Part shown: one piece after another, positions 32,926 through 45,988 of the stretch
Layout of the letters: the number at the start of each line of letters is the position of its first letter
Numbering within the stretch: position 1 is the first letter of the stretch
Assembly (NCBI RefSeq): GCF_000699445.3
Contig: NC_067196.1
Span: 73,043,864 to 73,107,863, forward strand
Source of the DNA: Schistosoma haematobium
Lineage: Eukaryota; Platyhelminthes; Trematoda; Strigeidida; Schistosomatidae
Direction of reading: 5' to 3'
Length of the DNA: 64,000 nucleotides
The notes under the pieces: model-generated
What the model saw: the letters and a program-made list of their open reading frames with translations, nothing else
Told to the model about the DNA's origin: nothing
Databases searched by the model: none
Program-made: the position numbers and the translations under genes

Positions 32926-34557
32926 ATGTCTAGATCTGCTCACAAATGTGGACAACCATATTGCTTATTCCCTGTGGAGGAAGGGATGCAATGTGATGAG
33001 TGTAACAAGTGGTTCCATAAGATGTGCACTCGATTAAGTCCCACTGCATATAGAAAGTGCTCAAAGCCCAACTGTCATTGGCTTTTTGTTGCTCGAGCAA
33101 AACATTACTCATCCAGGAAGCAATTAGCCTCCTGGTATTGGCTAATAAGAAGGCTGGTGAGGGCTGTACTGGCAACATTGGTACTGATGGCGAAGATTGT
33201 GTTAGTGTCGTAAGTGCTGCCACGGGGCAAGCTAGACATCTAACTGTGCAAACCGCTATTAAACCGTCTACCCCGAAACAATCAATGAGTGACACCTCAT
33301 TAGATATTGGTGGCCGTGTTGCTACAGCAGCAACCGGTGACCCAGATAAAACAATTACTGTCCCGAGTGGTTCTAATGTGGATGCTACGACTGATGAAAT
33401 ATGGATGACACGGAAACGCAGAAGAGTGGGAAAGACAGCTAAAACTAATGGCCGTTTACTTGATAAGTCCTTGGTGGACTCTCAGACCACTCCGCCAAAG
33501 TCCCGTAGTTAAGCTTCGTCTAACACTTTTTGAGTCACTCGCTCGACTCCCAGGACCGTTACAATAAAAACTAGTCGTAAGATACCAGTAGTTAATATAC
33601 AGGATCTATCCTCACGGTCGAAAGCTGTTAACACAATTTCAAAGGAAGCTAAACCCCTTCCTAGTTTAATTATTTAGAATCTAGAGGAGTCGAAAGATAA
33701 CGACCCTGCTAGAAGACATGCACATGACCTGCAGTTAGAGGAATCTGTGGTAAGAAACGTACTACCTGAAGAGGTTTTAGGGGTACATATTACAAAAGTA
33801 ATACGACTTGGTAAATGGGTTGGAGGCGAGACCCAACCAAGAAGAATCCTGAAGTTGGTTCTCGGGAGTTTCGAAGAAAGAGACATATTACTGAAAAACG
33901 TACCCAAAACTCGTGACTCAAATATCCGTATTCAACCAGATTGGCCGCTTGAGGATCGAGTCAAGTGGAAGAATGCTCATACGGAGTTGAGGACTCGCAA
34001 ATTAAACGGCGAAAACAACCTTACCATTAAGGGTTTTCGGGTAGTCAGGTCTTGGAAGCCAATGCTTCCGAGGCCTGTATGGGTAGAACGATTGATTGCC
34101 AAAACACCTTAAGTGTGTGCTACACGAACGCTCATAGTCTTAGAAATAAAACGTCCGAGCTAAGTCTGATGGTGGAAGAACTATGTCCCGATATAATTGT
34201 TGTTACAGAAACTTGACTCACCGTAGATATAGACTGTTCTCCTCTCATTGCAGGTTATATCTGTATTAGAAGTGATAGAGTTTTAGGCCGCAAGGGGGAA
34301 GCATGATGTTATACGTTAGGGATCACTTTCGTATACAATCAACCATATCGGAGGCTCATATCAGTGGCACATGTGAGGTCGCATGTTGTAAGATTAAATC
34401 TAGAAATGGGTTAGTAACTATAGGGGGAATATACCGTAGTCCGTGTTGTCTTGCTGACGACTCTATCTTAAGACACATCTGTTCTTGAAGTATGGCAGAA
34501 TGTTGTCTCATCATTGGGGACTTCAACGCACCGCATATCAACTGGATAGAGAAGACG
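32926..34557 (+). mobile_element. LINE-A: LINE with PHD-finger ORF1, truncated in the endonuclease
   Basis: ORF1 starts at 32926 with a PHD-like zinc finger (GMQCDECNKWFHKMCTRLS). After frameshifts it continues with a Ser/Thr-rich linker and nuclear-localisation-like MTRKRRRVGKTAKT (33400). 33747-34112 is the C-terminal nucleic-acid-binding part (VIRLGKWVGGE, LKNVPKTRDSNI). ORF2 begins at about 34110 (CYTNAHSLRNKTSEL) and reaches GDFNAPHINWIEKT. It is cut at 34557 by LINE-B, without RT. The PHD finger recurs in LINE-E (62537-62848). Confidence 0.75.
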
Positions 34558-34559
34558 TG

Positions 34560-37500
34560 AAGCGATAAAATTGAATGGAAGTGTCACAGTTAATAATCAG
34601 CCAGAGACAGTTTGCAACACAGCAAATAGTTTAAAGCACACGAACAATAAGCATGACTTCATTCCATATACGGCTGATCACTCTGTTGATCTAGATGAGT
34701 CTGCAGATCAGAAACCTTTGGATAAGATACGGATCCCAACTGACACCAAAAACCATAACGACATGACTAATCCCAGCTGTTCGCTCAGTGATGTACTAAA
34801 ACGTGAGTCGTGTGACAACACACATCCAACTATACCTATACACTTGTAAATTTTTCCTCCTAAAGATACCCCACAAGTAGACTTGAATGAACGTAAGTTC
34901 ATATCACAGAGACAACGAAAGACTCCAGCTCTGACAATAAACGGTGTGAAGACAAAACTCATCATACCGAATAGGGAAACACGTAAGATTGAACCCAACT
35001 GCTCTATAGGTATCCCAAGAACAGTGAACAGGTTCTCCCCGCTGCTATCGTATAACTTGCCTTCAACACCTCTAAGTTTCAAAATGGGTGGTGGGCTCCA
35101 GCGTAACAAGCCGTCTTCACGCAGACTAACGAAAACTACCGGAGAACTGGCCACCCAAATCACCCCCTGAAGCCTAAAACCATTAATAAGAATGGTAACA
35201 ATAGGCTTCTCACTCCACACCCTATCTACATTCCCCAGGATCACAACCGTAATTACTCTCAGAAAGAAAACTTTCCACACCCTTTAGTACCGACCCATCA
35301 CATAAAAACGGCTCCTATGTATAATAACAGTCGCAAATCCTTCCAGTTACACGCAGCAGACCCCTCTCACGCTAACGTGAATAGCCATAACAGAGGCTAC
35401 GAGTCTAACCATCTAGACTATTTTGTAAATAACCATACAATTCACAGTAGGCCTGTACAATATTCTTTTGGAATAAGACCCCTAGTGACACCTCTGTTGA
35501 AGCATATAGCCCAGGTTATTTCAAACCACATGCAAACCATAAATTTATTTCCTCCGTACAGTTTCCATCAGAGAGTACTCCCACCCTTTCCTCTTGGCTA
35601 GACTCCCCAACCAACTTCCCTAGCTCATTTGATACATCTCCCACTAAGTCTAGCTATCAAAATACCGAGCTAATGAAGAACATCCAATCCCTCACATCAA
35701 ACTCATCTCACAACCGCGAGGGTTACGACGACTTTATCCGAGATATCCTCACCCATTTTAACTTAATAGGCCACTTGCTTAATATATGTCTTATCAACGC
35801 TCGATCGATCTGCAACAAAAAGGCGGATCTAGCCCTGTATGTATCCACTTATCAACCATCACTTATAATGATATCTGAAACATGGACTAACAGTAATATT
35901 TCCGACCGAAGTATATCTCTTGATAACTATTTTCTATATAGAAGCGATAGATTGAATGGACGAGGCGGAGAATGCCTTATTTACGCTCACTCTAGCCTAA
36001 ACTCACTGCTATGTGATATGCCTGAACTAAACAAACTGAAGGATCCGGTGTGGATTGTATTAAAGCCGTCGAATTCCGTTACCTTACTGCTCGGCTGTGT
36101 TTATCGTCAACCTAACGCATCAGTAGATGAAATAGCAGTATTATCGGAGGTATTCACACTAGCATCATCTCTCTCATTCACAGGCAAGCTCATTTGTGGT
36201 GACTTCAATATGCCTGAAATTTCTTGGCTGCCAGTCAAAGCGCCGAGACGTTATGAATCATTTATTGAATGTCTAGAGCTTGGACAATGGACTCAGTATG
36301 TCGATAGCCCTACCAGACATCAAAACATTTTAGACTTAATCTTTACCAGTGGCCTCATCCCCAATACTTTGTATATTGGGAAAAAGTTCCCAGGTAGTGA
36401 TCATAACATTGTCATATGCAGCCTTAATGTAAAAGCCACAACCGATAGAAGTGAAACCGTAACACTTCGTAGAAACTATCACAAGGTTGATTGGAATAAC
36501 TTCCACACTTACCTAAGAAGCACTGATTGGAGAACTTTCTTTACCTCAAACAATACCGACACATTAACCAATATATTTTATCACAACATCAAAAGTATCA
36601 TCAACAACATCGCACCTTTAGAATACTGTAAACCAACGTTCTCCAAAGATCTCCAAATACCGGTCAGTACAAGAAGACGTCTTCAAAAACATTGTACTCG
36701 ATTCCACAACTTAAATGACTTTTCTTCTTTAGTAACGATGACAGAAATACTTGTCCGAACAGAGGCAATAAGTACACAAAAAGCAGTCACACAGGAAAAA
36801 CGTGCAGTTGAACTTAATAATAACCCCTCTGCACTCACCATACTACTCCAAAATAAACTTAAACGTTCTAAATCGAGAGGGAGTATATTCATTAAAGGCA
36901 AACAAGTATACGAAGATCCCAAACTTATCACAGAATTATTTAGTGAACATTTTTGTTTCTCACTAACTAACGAAAAACCATTATATGATTCAGAACCAAT
37001 CCTAGTAACTCCCTGTAAAATTACTAATGTAGAATTCAGTGTACAAAATATCTCCAAGGCAATCAGTACATTGAAACACTCCTACACTGGTGGACCAGAT
37101 GGTATTCCATCTAGCATGCTAAAACGTGGAGGTGATGATATGTGTGTTTTGCTTCTCAAACTATTCGCGATATCACTCTCTTCAGCGTGTTACCCTACTG
37201 CCTGGAAAACTACACATATAATTCCCAAAATTAAAACAGGACCTGAAGCAAACGTTGAAAATTACCGGCCTATAAACATAACTTCAGTGGTCTCCAGAGT
37301 GATGGAAAAAGTAGTTAAGGCGGCTGTAGTCCAACATCTACTAACTAATAATCTCATCTCGACCTCCCAGCATGGATTTCTTAGGTCCAGATCATGCGAT
37401 GTATGCCTAGTAGACTACCTGAATGATATAACTCTGAAACGAGACAGTGGACTCCTATTCCTAGACTTTAAGAAAGCCTTTGATAAAGTCCCACACAAAA

Positions 37501-38660
37501 GACTACTCGTCAAACTAAAGTCCTTCGGAATACACAACCCACTGTACTCATGGTTTACTTCGTTCTTAACAGAACGTAAACAGATGGTAAAGTACAATGA
37601 CTGTCTCTCGTCCCCTAGACCAATCACCAGTGGAGTCATCCAGGGAAGCGTATTAGGTCCACTTTTGTTTCTTATGTATATAAACGATATATGTAACACC
37701 ATAGATTTGGGAAGCCATACTTATATGCTGATGATCTCAAAATAGTATACAGCTATAAGCCTGAGACACTAAGCGAAAGTGTATGCCAGATTCAAAAGGA
37801 CCTCAATAACTTAACTATATGGAGTGAAAAATGGCAATTACCATTTAACCTCAACAAGTGCGGGATCATGCACTTTGGAAAGCATCCCTATAAACCGCGA
37901 CTTCACTCAAATGAATGTAGAGTCCAAACACCCGAATCAGTACACGATTTAGGAATTAATTACACAGGAAGCCTGAACTTTGAAGACCATGCATCCTCTA
38001 TTATTTGTAAATCTAGACGGCTAATTGGTTTCACAATGAGAAATTTTTTCACAACAGAGGCTAAGTTTACTCTGTACAAAATATGTGTACGACCCTCCCT
38101 TGAATACTGCTCTTTTGTCTTCTCTAATATGAATATCACAGACAAGATAAGAGTAGAAGATGTTCAAAGACGTTTCACACGTCAACTACTAGGATGTAAC
38201 TCGAGTCTCGATTACACAGATAGATGTAAGCACCTCTCTTTGGAACCTTTATGGCACCGTAGGCTAAAGAACAAATTAATATTTCTCTACGAAGCGATAT
38301 ATGGGCTCTCCTTCCTAACATCCTGCCCGACAATGACCCACGACCAAGCCTATAGACTTAGAAACAACGCATATACACTACTTACCGTAAACACCAAAAA
38401 CAAATTCGTTGTAAGCTTTTTGCAGTACGGTATAGTTTATTGTGGAACAGGTTGCCAATGCCTATCCGTAACTGTGATACGTTTACCAGATTCAAAAAGC
38501 TAATAACCGTATTTCTAGACTCTAAAGAGCTACAATATTTCCTTGAACTCCCGCCCACCAATGAGGCACTTTATTACGGACCGCCTAGTATCTAGACAGA
38601 ACAAGAATATAACTAGCCCGACTGTTAATAATATGAATATAACCAAATCACAGAATATAT
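34560..38660 (+). mobile_element. LINE-B: nearly complete CR1-like LINE
   Basis: A low-complexity, Asn/His/Ser-rich ORF1 region (34571-35601, three broken frames) precedes a long ORF2 (35673-38503) with endonuclease and RT. It appears to have landed in LINE-A at about 34558. The 3' UTR ends somewhere before 38757, where an RTE 5' UTR starts. No poly(A) or simple tail was identified. Confidence 0.75.
35673..38503 (+). pseudogene. LINE-B ORF2: APE endonuclease and reverse transcriptase, one frameshift at the catalytic motif
   Basis: The 690-residue first frame contains the APE domain (ICLINARSICNKKADL, MISETWT, LICGDFNMPEISWL, SDHNIVI) and RT motifs GPDGIPSSML, ENYRPINITSVVSRVMEKVV, LLFLDFKKAFDKVP and GVIQGSVLGPLLFLMYIND. 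At about 37712 it shifts frame within the catalytic box (LYADDLKIVY in the other frame). It then runs on from about 37715 through NLNKCGIMHFGKHP to the C-terminus at 38503. One indel separates it from a complete ORF, so the copy is young. Confidence 0.85.
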
Positions 38661-39224
38661 GGCTTATCCTTTTCTATTATTCATTGTTTATTTATCATGG
38701 CCTTATGCTCCTAACCCTCACTTTCAGTTCCCAGATCTCTCTACAAGTTAAATGTACATTGCCCCCGAATGCCGTGGTTCGGCCGAGAGTGGTGAGAGTC
38801 CACTCTCCCTCTCGAAATACTCTCACACGGCCATGCGTTTACATCCTCTGCCAGGGAAGTCCTACTCATTGCCTTCTCGTGGCGGGGGTGTTGTTTACGA
38901 AAATGAGAGGACGAAAAGCGAATGTCCGGCGCTTTAACCGGATTCCAAACCAGTGGTGCACATGGGCTCCAGTATCCTGCGGAAACAAATGGCGTATGAA
39001 CCAGTCGTTGGTCACCGGCTACCATGGGACTGCATCTCCTAACGATGCTCCACTGCCTTTTGGGTTAGACCTTTAGGTCGAAGGCTCGGGGTGTAGCCCC
39101 CTAAGATAACCACCTGCTTCGGTTTGGGTACCCGGGCAGTATCACAGCCCACACGCAAATGATGAACTCTCTATATCTATGGAAACTACTTTTATCGCTT
39201 CGAAAAACAACCAAATGATTCAAA

Positions 39225-39317
39225 TTATTACCATGACTATTACCATCATCACTATTACTATTACTATTATTATTATTATCACTATTATTATTATTACTAT
39301 TATTATTATTATTATTT
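39225..39317. repeat. Imperfect (ATT)n array in RTE 5' UTR
   Basis: Imperfect ATT/ACT trinucleotide repeats between the 5' UTR and the endonuclease start. Confidence 0.9.
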
Positions 39318-39419
39318 ACCACATTGTTCACCCTCTTTTATACTTATACAGTGGCTCGTCTTTGGTGGAAATTCGACTGTATTTAAACGCTCTCGAGTCA
39401 CTGCCTGGTTGAAAATTGC

Positions 39420-41641
39420 ATGCTACCAACAAATACGAAAACTGAAGCAGTTTTTCTGAAACAACGTGCACCATTCAATCTGGCCGCCTTCAACGTTCGC
39501 ACACTTATGCAGGTTGGTCAACAGATAGGGCTGGCTATGTCTTTGGAAAGTCTTAATATCGATGTCTGCTGTCTATCCGAGACCCGTATTCAAGACTCTG
39601 GTGAAGTACTACAAATTCGCTCTCCATCTGTCGCTTTGAAAAGCTTGTTTTACGTGCGTTTATCCGGGGATTCTGTGGCATCTTCGTCTGGTCTTGCTGG
39701 CGTTGGTGTCGCACTAAGCGCTAGAGCTGAGGCAGCATTAATCTATTGGATCTCCATTAACAGTCGGTTATGTGCTGTCAGATTAGAAAGTTCCATCAAA
39801 GTGAGAAGAAATCGGCGTGAGAAACGATGTCTCTTCGTCATCTCCGCCTATGCCCCGACAGATTGCAGCCCGGATGCAATCAAGGATGGGTTTTACCACC
39901 GGTTATCTGTTCTTCTCCAGAAAGTGCGTTCGACAGATATTGTAGTACTAGCCGGAGACTTGAATGCTCAGGTCGGGCGTCTAGGCACAGAAGAGAGTCG
40001 TTTAGGTGACCGATGGGGACTTGTTGGTCGCAGGTCAGATAACGGGGACCGTCTACTGCAACTGTGCACAGACCACAACCTGTTTCTGGCTAGCACTAAC
40101 TTTCGGCACAGTCATCGCCGATGTGCCACCTGGCGTCCTCCCTCTGCACCTCAAGCCTGGACTCAGATTGATCACATCGCGATCAGCTACCGCTGGCGTG
40201 GTTGTGTACAAGACTGCCACTCCTTTTGGAGTACCTATCTGGACTCTGACCATGCCTTGGTCTGCGCCAATCCTACCTTACTTTTTAGTGGACAACAAAG
40301 TGACTACCACCAACGGATTGATATTAGCAAGCTGGTTGCAACGTCTGTTGCCAGTAAGTATCGAACCGAGCTAGCTTCTAGGCTAGCTACCATTCCACCG
40401 AAAAGTATAGATGAGCATTGGTTGTAACTGCATGACGCCATCAAAATGGCGAGTAAAGCCGCTTGCGGCTTCGCGAAACGTCCCGCTTATAAGCACTGGG
40501 TTTCTTCTGGTTCCTTACAATTCATTGAAGCCCGTCGATCTACTCTGGGTGACCGTGAGTTTGACCACAAACGAAGGCTGTTACGTAATGAAATCGGGCA
40601 AAGCTTGCTTAAGGACCGAGAAGTCTGGTGGTCGGAGCGTGCTAATGAGCTGGAAGCAGAAGCTGCATCTGGTAACTGCCGGAAGCTCTTCCAACTCATC
40701 CGAGCCACTGGCAGCAAGACGTCCGGTGTGAGCAAAACAATCTGCGAGGATAATGGGATGTCAATCACTAACATCAATCGACGTCTTGGACGATGGGCAG
40801 AATGCTTCAAAGGGCAGTTAAACTGGCCTGCTGCTCCGGCAACACCGGTCAGACTGTCCTGCCCTCCATGGCCGGTGACGACTGATCCACCAAATGAGGC
40901 GGAAGTCCGCAAGGAACTCCAACTCTTGAAGCGCTACAAATCACCTGACCCAGATGACTTACCTCCGGCTCTTTTCAAAGATCGTGGTGACTTTTTGACT
41001 AAGGAATTGGCGACGTTGTTTACAAAGGTTTGGGAACTAGAGAGTTTACCAACGTCATGGAATGAGTCGATAGTTGTCCCTATCTTTAAAAAGGGTTCAC
41101 GTCGTTCCTGCAACAACTATCGGGGGATAAGTCTACTTCCGATTGCATCCAAGTTATTGGCTTCCGTCATCGTAGGTTGTTCAAAACTCGAGAAAGATTG
41201 GATCGCGAGGAGCAGGCTGGATTTCGTTCTGGTCGAGGATGTATTGATCATATCTTCACCCTCCGCCAAATCTTAGAACACCGTCACACTTATCAAAGGC
41301 CAACAATCGTGGTGTTTCTTGACATCAGGGCTGCCTTCGATTCGTTGGACAGGGCTGTTCTCTGGGATTGTCTATTGAAGAAGGGTGTGCCTGAGAAGTT
41401 TATTAACATCCTAAAAGCCCTATATACAAACACCTCAGGCAGAGTGAGGGCATACAACCACCTTTCTACATTGTTCCATTCGAGCAGTGGGGTTAGGCAG
41501 GGTTGCCCAATCTCACCATTCCTCTTCAACTTTGCCATCGATGACATTCTGGAAACAGCTCTGATGGATGTAAGTAATGGCGGTGTGAATCTGTTGCCTG
41601 GAGAAAGACTTCTCGACCTTGAGTATGCGGACAATTTCTAG
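39420..41641 (+). pseudogene. RTE endonuclease and reverse transcriptase, one nonsense codon and one frameshift
   Basis: 39420-40424 is the APE domain (NLAAFNVRTLMQVGQQ, DVCCLSETRIQDSG, VISAYAPTDCSPDA, LAGDLNAQVGR, QIDHIAIS, DSDHALV). An in-frame TAA at 40425 is followed by the same frame, HDAIKMASKAACGFAKRP to 41170 (linker and first RT motifs, NNYRGISLLPIASKLLAS). A frameshift at about 41180 leads to QAGFRSGRGCIDHIFTLR, VVFLDIRAAFDSLD and RQGCPISPFLFNFAIDD. The last residues are LEYADN (N replacing the second D) and then a stop. Confidence 0.85.
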
Positions 41642-41884
41642 AAGCTCATACCTTCAATGGACCTATCCTTGACTATCAGTTGCACATTCGCAACGCGACT
41701 TTCATGAAGCGCGCCAACGGTGATACTGACTAAAACCATCTACATTCATATCTTTTAAATTATCAACACAGCTGAGTAATTTACTACAGTAGGTATTGTA
41801 TCATTTTTAAAAATTTGATCTTGCCTGTAAACTGGCATGCCTCATGTAACAAACTTATTTGAGAATAATTTATTATTATTAATA
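41642..41884. other. Junction between RTE and LINE-C, unassigned
   Basis: About 100 bp of GC-richer sequence is followed by an AT-rich stretch. Nothing recognised. Confidence 0.4.
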
Positions 41885-44400
41885 AACTCAAGTCCTGGTT
41901 TAACATGGGTAAAAGCCTTGTAGTAGGCGACTTTAATACACATCATGTTAACTAGGTTAACTTAGAAGTAGGGTCATCGATAACGTCGTTCGATTGCAAA
42001 CTATTAGAAACCTCGATTGGATTAGCATTATTCCAACACATCAGAAACCCCACAAGATTTGAATTAAGAAACTCTTCTTCTCTTTTAGATTTAGTCTTCA
42101 CACACGGTGATGACGTTGGTCAAGTGACTTTTTCCCATCACTAGGGAGAAGTGACCATGCAGTCATCTTATTCAAATTCATGACTGAGATTTCCTGTCAA
42201 ACAGTTGCCCTGGCCCGTCCTAATTTATGAAAGACAGATATAAAGGCAACGAACTCCGCAGCATCGGCTGAAAACTGAGAAATTGATTCAAGGGCATCAG
42301 TACAACAGGCACGGACTCTTTTCAGGCAGTTATACAATCAGGTAACTCAACCACGCATACTCTGGACAGTTCCAAAGAAGAAGAAGCACGGACATCCCTG
42401 GTTAGGGCGGGATATTCGACGCTTACTAAGACAAAAGAAGAAATGCTGGGATGTTGCCATCCGCCTTGGCACAGCAGGTACGATGGAACACTATAGATCG
42501 ATAAGAAACGAGTGTATAACTAAAATTCGGGAGGCGCAAAGAAAATATGAAATGCAGCTGGCAGAATCTGCACTCAAGCAGCCCAAGAGGATATTCTCGT
42601 ACATAAACTACAGAACAAGGACTCATCATTGGATTCCCAACCTAATTAAAGTAGGAAGTGAATCTGAAATGATAGAGGAAGATCAGGAAGAAGCAGAGGC
42701 TATGGCTGACTATTTTGGGGCAGTTTTCTCTCTGGGACCTCCTCTAGACAAAGAACCAGACCAAAATAAAGAGTCAACAAACCACCTGCTTGCCATGGAC
42801 TTCGATTGGGACGATGTGCTTGAGGCTCTTAGCACCTTAAACATAGAAAAGTCAACAGGACCAGATGAACTACACCGCAAAATCTTGAGACATATTGCAC
42901 AATATATCGCGGCCTCACTGACTGTGATATTCAATATGTCACTTGACCAAGGTGTGTTACCTATGGACTGGAAGGACACAATCGTCACTCTCATGCATAA
43001 AACAGGACCAAGACAAGTCCCATCGAACTACAGACCTGTAAGCCTCACCAGTGTTGTAGTTAAAATATTGGAAAGAATAGTCAAACGAACCATAATGGCA
43101 TTTATGGAAGCCAATAACTTGTTAAACATAGAACAACATGGTTTTAGAAAGGGTCTATCTTGTACAACGAACCTCCTTATAGCAAGAGAATCTTGAATAA
43201 AGGCCCTAGACAACGGAAACTCAGTGGATGTTGTCTACATAGACTTCAGTAAGGCTTTTGACAAGGTGTCAACTAATAGACTGCTATCGAAGTCGGAAAA
43301 CCTTGGTATTGCCGGACCTTTTTCAAAATGGCCTAAGGATTTCCCAGTAGGTCGTAGACAGAAAGTAAGAATAAATTCCAAGTGCTCCATCTGGAGACCA
43401 GTACTTAGTGGAGTACCTCAAGGTTCCGTTCTAGGTCCTTTGCTTTTTATGATGCATGTTAATGATCTTCCAAGCACAGTTCAGTCTCCAATGTTATTAT
43501 ACGCTGACGATGTAAAGATCTGGCGAGTAATAACTGGAGACACAGACGCATGTACTCTTCAGGCAGACTTAAATAATATGATTAAGTGGTCTAAAGAGTG
43601 CCTGATGCCTATCAACGCGGAAAAGTGTGTCTACATGCACTTTTGGGATTCGAAGGTTAATAGGTACAACATAGGAGAAGTGCTATTACCCGTGGTCCAG
43701 TCTCATAAGGATCTAGGGGTGACAGTGAGTCATGATCATAAGACGACGGCCCATTGCCGGGAGGTAGCAGCTAAGGGGTTTCGAACCCTCTGAGCTTCAA
43801 AACGGATATTCACTAAGTTAGATACTACCATATTCACCACAGTATACACACCCTTAGTGAGAACTAAGCTTGAGAACTGCGTCCAGGCTGCAAAATCCTG
43901 TTTAAAAGGTGACTCGGATATCCTAGAGAATGTTTGGAGGGCAGCTACCGGTGCAATTCCAGAACTCTGGGGTTTACCAAAAAAGAGAGGCTTGGAATGC
44001 TGGACCTCTTTACTCTGTCCTATTGCAGATTAAGGAAAGATCTAATTTCGATGTACAGAATACTGAGAAATGACGTTGGACCCAACATATTATCTCTTTT
44101 TCTTCCCATTAGATCGGGTCATCTCAGAGGACTAAACAGCGGAGTAGAAAAGCCAAGAACGAACAAAATACCCTTGGCATACAGGTTTTCACATCGAGTC
44201 ATCAATTCTTGGGACCTGCCGCCCGAAGCTGTGGTGTCTGCACCTTCAATTGACTCATTCAAGAGAAGACTGGACACTCACAGAAGCGTACTAGAAAAGG
44301 AATAACATAGGCCGTAGGCATTCTGTCCTTACTACACAAATCTAACTCAGTGTCGTTCTGTTACCCTGGCCGTTTGCAGTTATCTCCACGTTACCATGCT
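41885..44400 (+). mobile_element. LINE-C: CR1/Jockey-like LINE, 5'-truncated
   Basis: It starts inside the endonuclease (LVVGDFNTHHVN) and carries the RT and a C-terminal domain. Its final about 350 bp match 59150-59518 almost exactly. ORF1 is absent. It is related to LINE-D and LINE-E. Confidence 0.8.
42483..44305 (+). pseudogene. LINE-C reverse transcriptase, two nonsense codons and one frameshift
   Basis: Frame 42483-43793 reads LNIEKSTGPDELHRKIL, SNYRPVSLTSVVVKILERIV and QHGFRKGLSCTTNLLIA. A TGA at 43194 follows. It continues in frame: VYIDFSKAFDKVS, GVPQGSVLGPLLFMMHVNDL and the intact catalytic YADDVKIW, with a TGA at 43791. The last part (43934-44305, other frame) has LDLFTLSYCRLRKDLISM and FSHRVINSWDLPPEAVV. 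Confidence 0.83.
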
Positions 44401-45029
44401 GGAGACACCAACACATTAATATATTGTAACAAGATCGATTCTAATGGCTTTAGGCAGTCCGGGCTATGTTAGGACGAACGAATACAGGCAGTCAAATCAC
44501 TCAATTAATACCACAGCAAACTGCACACCCTTTTCATATAGAACAGACTAGGAGTTTCGGTGACCCGCGATAGAAAACTATCGACCAATTACTTGTCATC
44601 AAGCCTTCACTATTGGCCAATCACAATCAACCACTGGACCGCCGACCAGAACTCACAAACAAAATAGTTTCCTAGTTAAAAGTCGACGTATATCCCCCCT
44701 AAGTACAATACAATACAGGATGCCTAATACAAATGCAAATATCTAATCATTGCAGACAAATGGACAAAACGAAGACGTGCACCTTTCCCATCCACATATT
44801 CACAACCCCGGACACAAAAAACACTCCGGCATGAGTTTTGACTACTGACATAACCAAAAGTAGTAGGGCTGACATTCATGATATTAAGGAAACGGGTATG
44901 GTTGAGTTCATACTGGTTAATCAACTACAAATACATCATAATGCCATATTTTCCTACTTTTTGGTGCTAATCGAATTCCACCCACAATGTTTAAATGTGT
45001 TCAGTCTTCAGTAATAAGCATAGGAAGTC
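44401..45029. other. Unassigned spacer
   Basis: It contains a 66-aa minus-strand frame (44724-44924) that is not recognised. Probably repeat-derived. Confidence 0.3.
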
Positions 45030-45414
45030 TGTAGATCACCGACGTTGATGATCTATGTCGAAAATGATTGGAAGCCTACTCGAGTTAGACATGAATGGTG
45101 TGACAAACTAGCTAACATCGAAGTTACACCTCGTGGTCAGCACCTTACGTGGACTACCTCCATTGACGTATCAAGGTACCATAGATGCTTTGAAGACTGT
45201 ACAACACAAAGGACGTTATTACAGAAATATATTAGTTAAAGTAAATACAAGCGAAAGTAAGACCACTGCCACATGGGCCAGTCCATGGTATACGACTAAC
45301 TGATGCGCGTTGGTTGTATATAACCTTGGCAGGGAGCGACGATCTGTTCGACATTCAGTGATCCAACTGCCGGATGATTTGGCTAGGGCTCAGTGACATT
45401 TCGCTGGCCCTACA
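45030..45414 (-). repeat. LTR-X copy 1 (385 bp, minus orientation)
   Basis: On the minus strand it starts TGTAGGGCCAGCG and ends GGTGATCTACA, so it has TG...CA ends. It is an inverted match over its full length to 52708-53092, with about three differences seen by eye. No target duplication is evident (AAGTC left, GGTCT right). Confidence 0.8.
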
Positions 45415-45507
45415 GGTCTATCGATCTGTATTAATCCGTGCACTTTGTAATAACGTGCAGGTACAATCTCGTTTTGAATATATCAACAGAACGTGGTAAT
45501 ATTACGT

Positions 45508-45645
45508 TGTTGGGCCAGCGAAATGTCACTAAGCCCTAACCAAATCATACGGCAGTTTGGTCATTCAATATCGAGCAAATCATCGATCCTCGTCAAGGTC
45601 AGGGACAACCAACGCACATCTGTTCGTAACTTATACACTGGTGAG
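45508..45645 (+). repeat. LTR-X copy 3, partial and diverged
   Basis: It begins TGTTGGGCCAGCGAAATG and follows the first about 135 bp of LTR-X in plus orientation with clear divergence (about 85% identity by eye). It lies head to head with copy 1, 93 bp away. Confidence 0.7.
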
Positions 45646-45666
45646 CAAAACTTCGAATAACGCAAC

Positions 45667-45981
45667 TGTAACAGTATCGAAAATCATTACGTGTAACTTC
45701 ATTAATGCAGGTTTGTTTTCCTTATTGCAGGACAACAGAAAGTGAATGTATTAGAAGAAGAAGAACAAAGCTTGCGCAAACTAAACCTGCTGGATGGTGA
45801 GTAAAACTATTTTGTAACAGACTTCTGTTTTTGTACAAAAACCGTGTATTTCAATTTCTAATATATCTCTGTTGTGCTCGCACGCCGTGTTCTCACTTGA
45901 GTGGCATCTGCCAGTCCTGACTGTTGTGTTGTGTTTCAGATTGCTCCTGCCTCCAGGTAAACGCTAAGAATACGTGTTACA
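45667..45981 (+). repeat. 5' LTR of the gypsy element (315 bp)
   Basis: Base-by-base reading shows no difference from the 3' LTR. Confidence 0.93.
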
Positions 45982-45988
45982 AGTGGTG

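Larger units (their letters stand above)
38758..41641 (+). mobile_element. RTE, 5'-complete, cut in the RT
   Basis: A GC-rich 5' UTR (38758-39220, with GGCGGGGGTGTTGTTTACG) carries an imperfect (ATT)n array at 39225-39317 and precedes the APE-RT frame. The copy ends at the YADD motif (41637), so the RT C-terminus and the RTE tail are absent. This RTE subfamily is more GC-rich and distinct from that at 811-3262. Confidence 0.8.
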
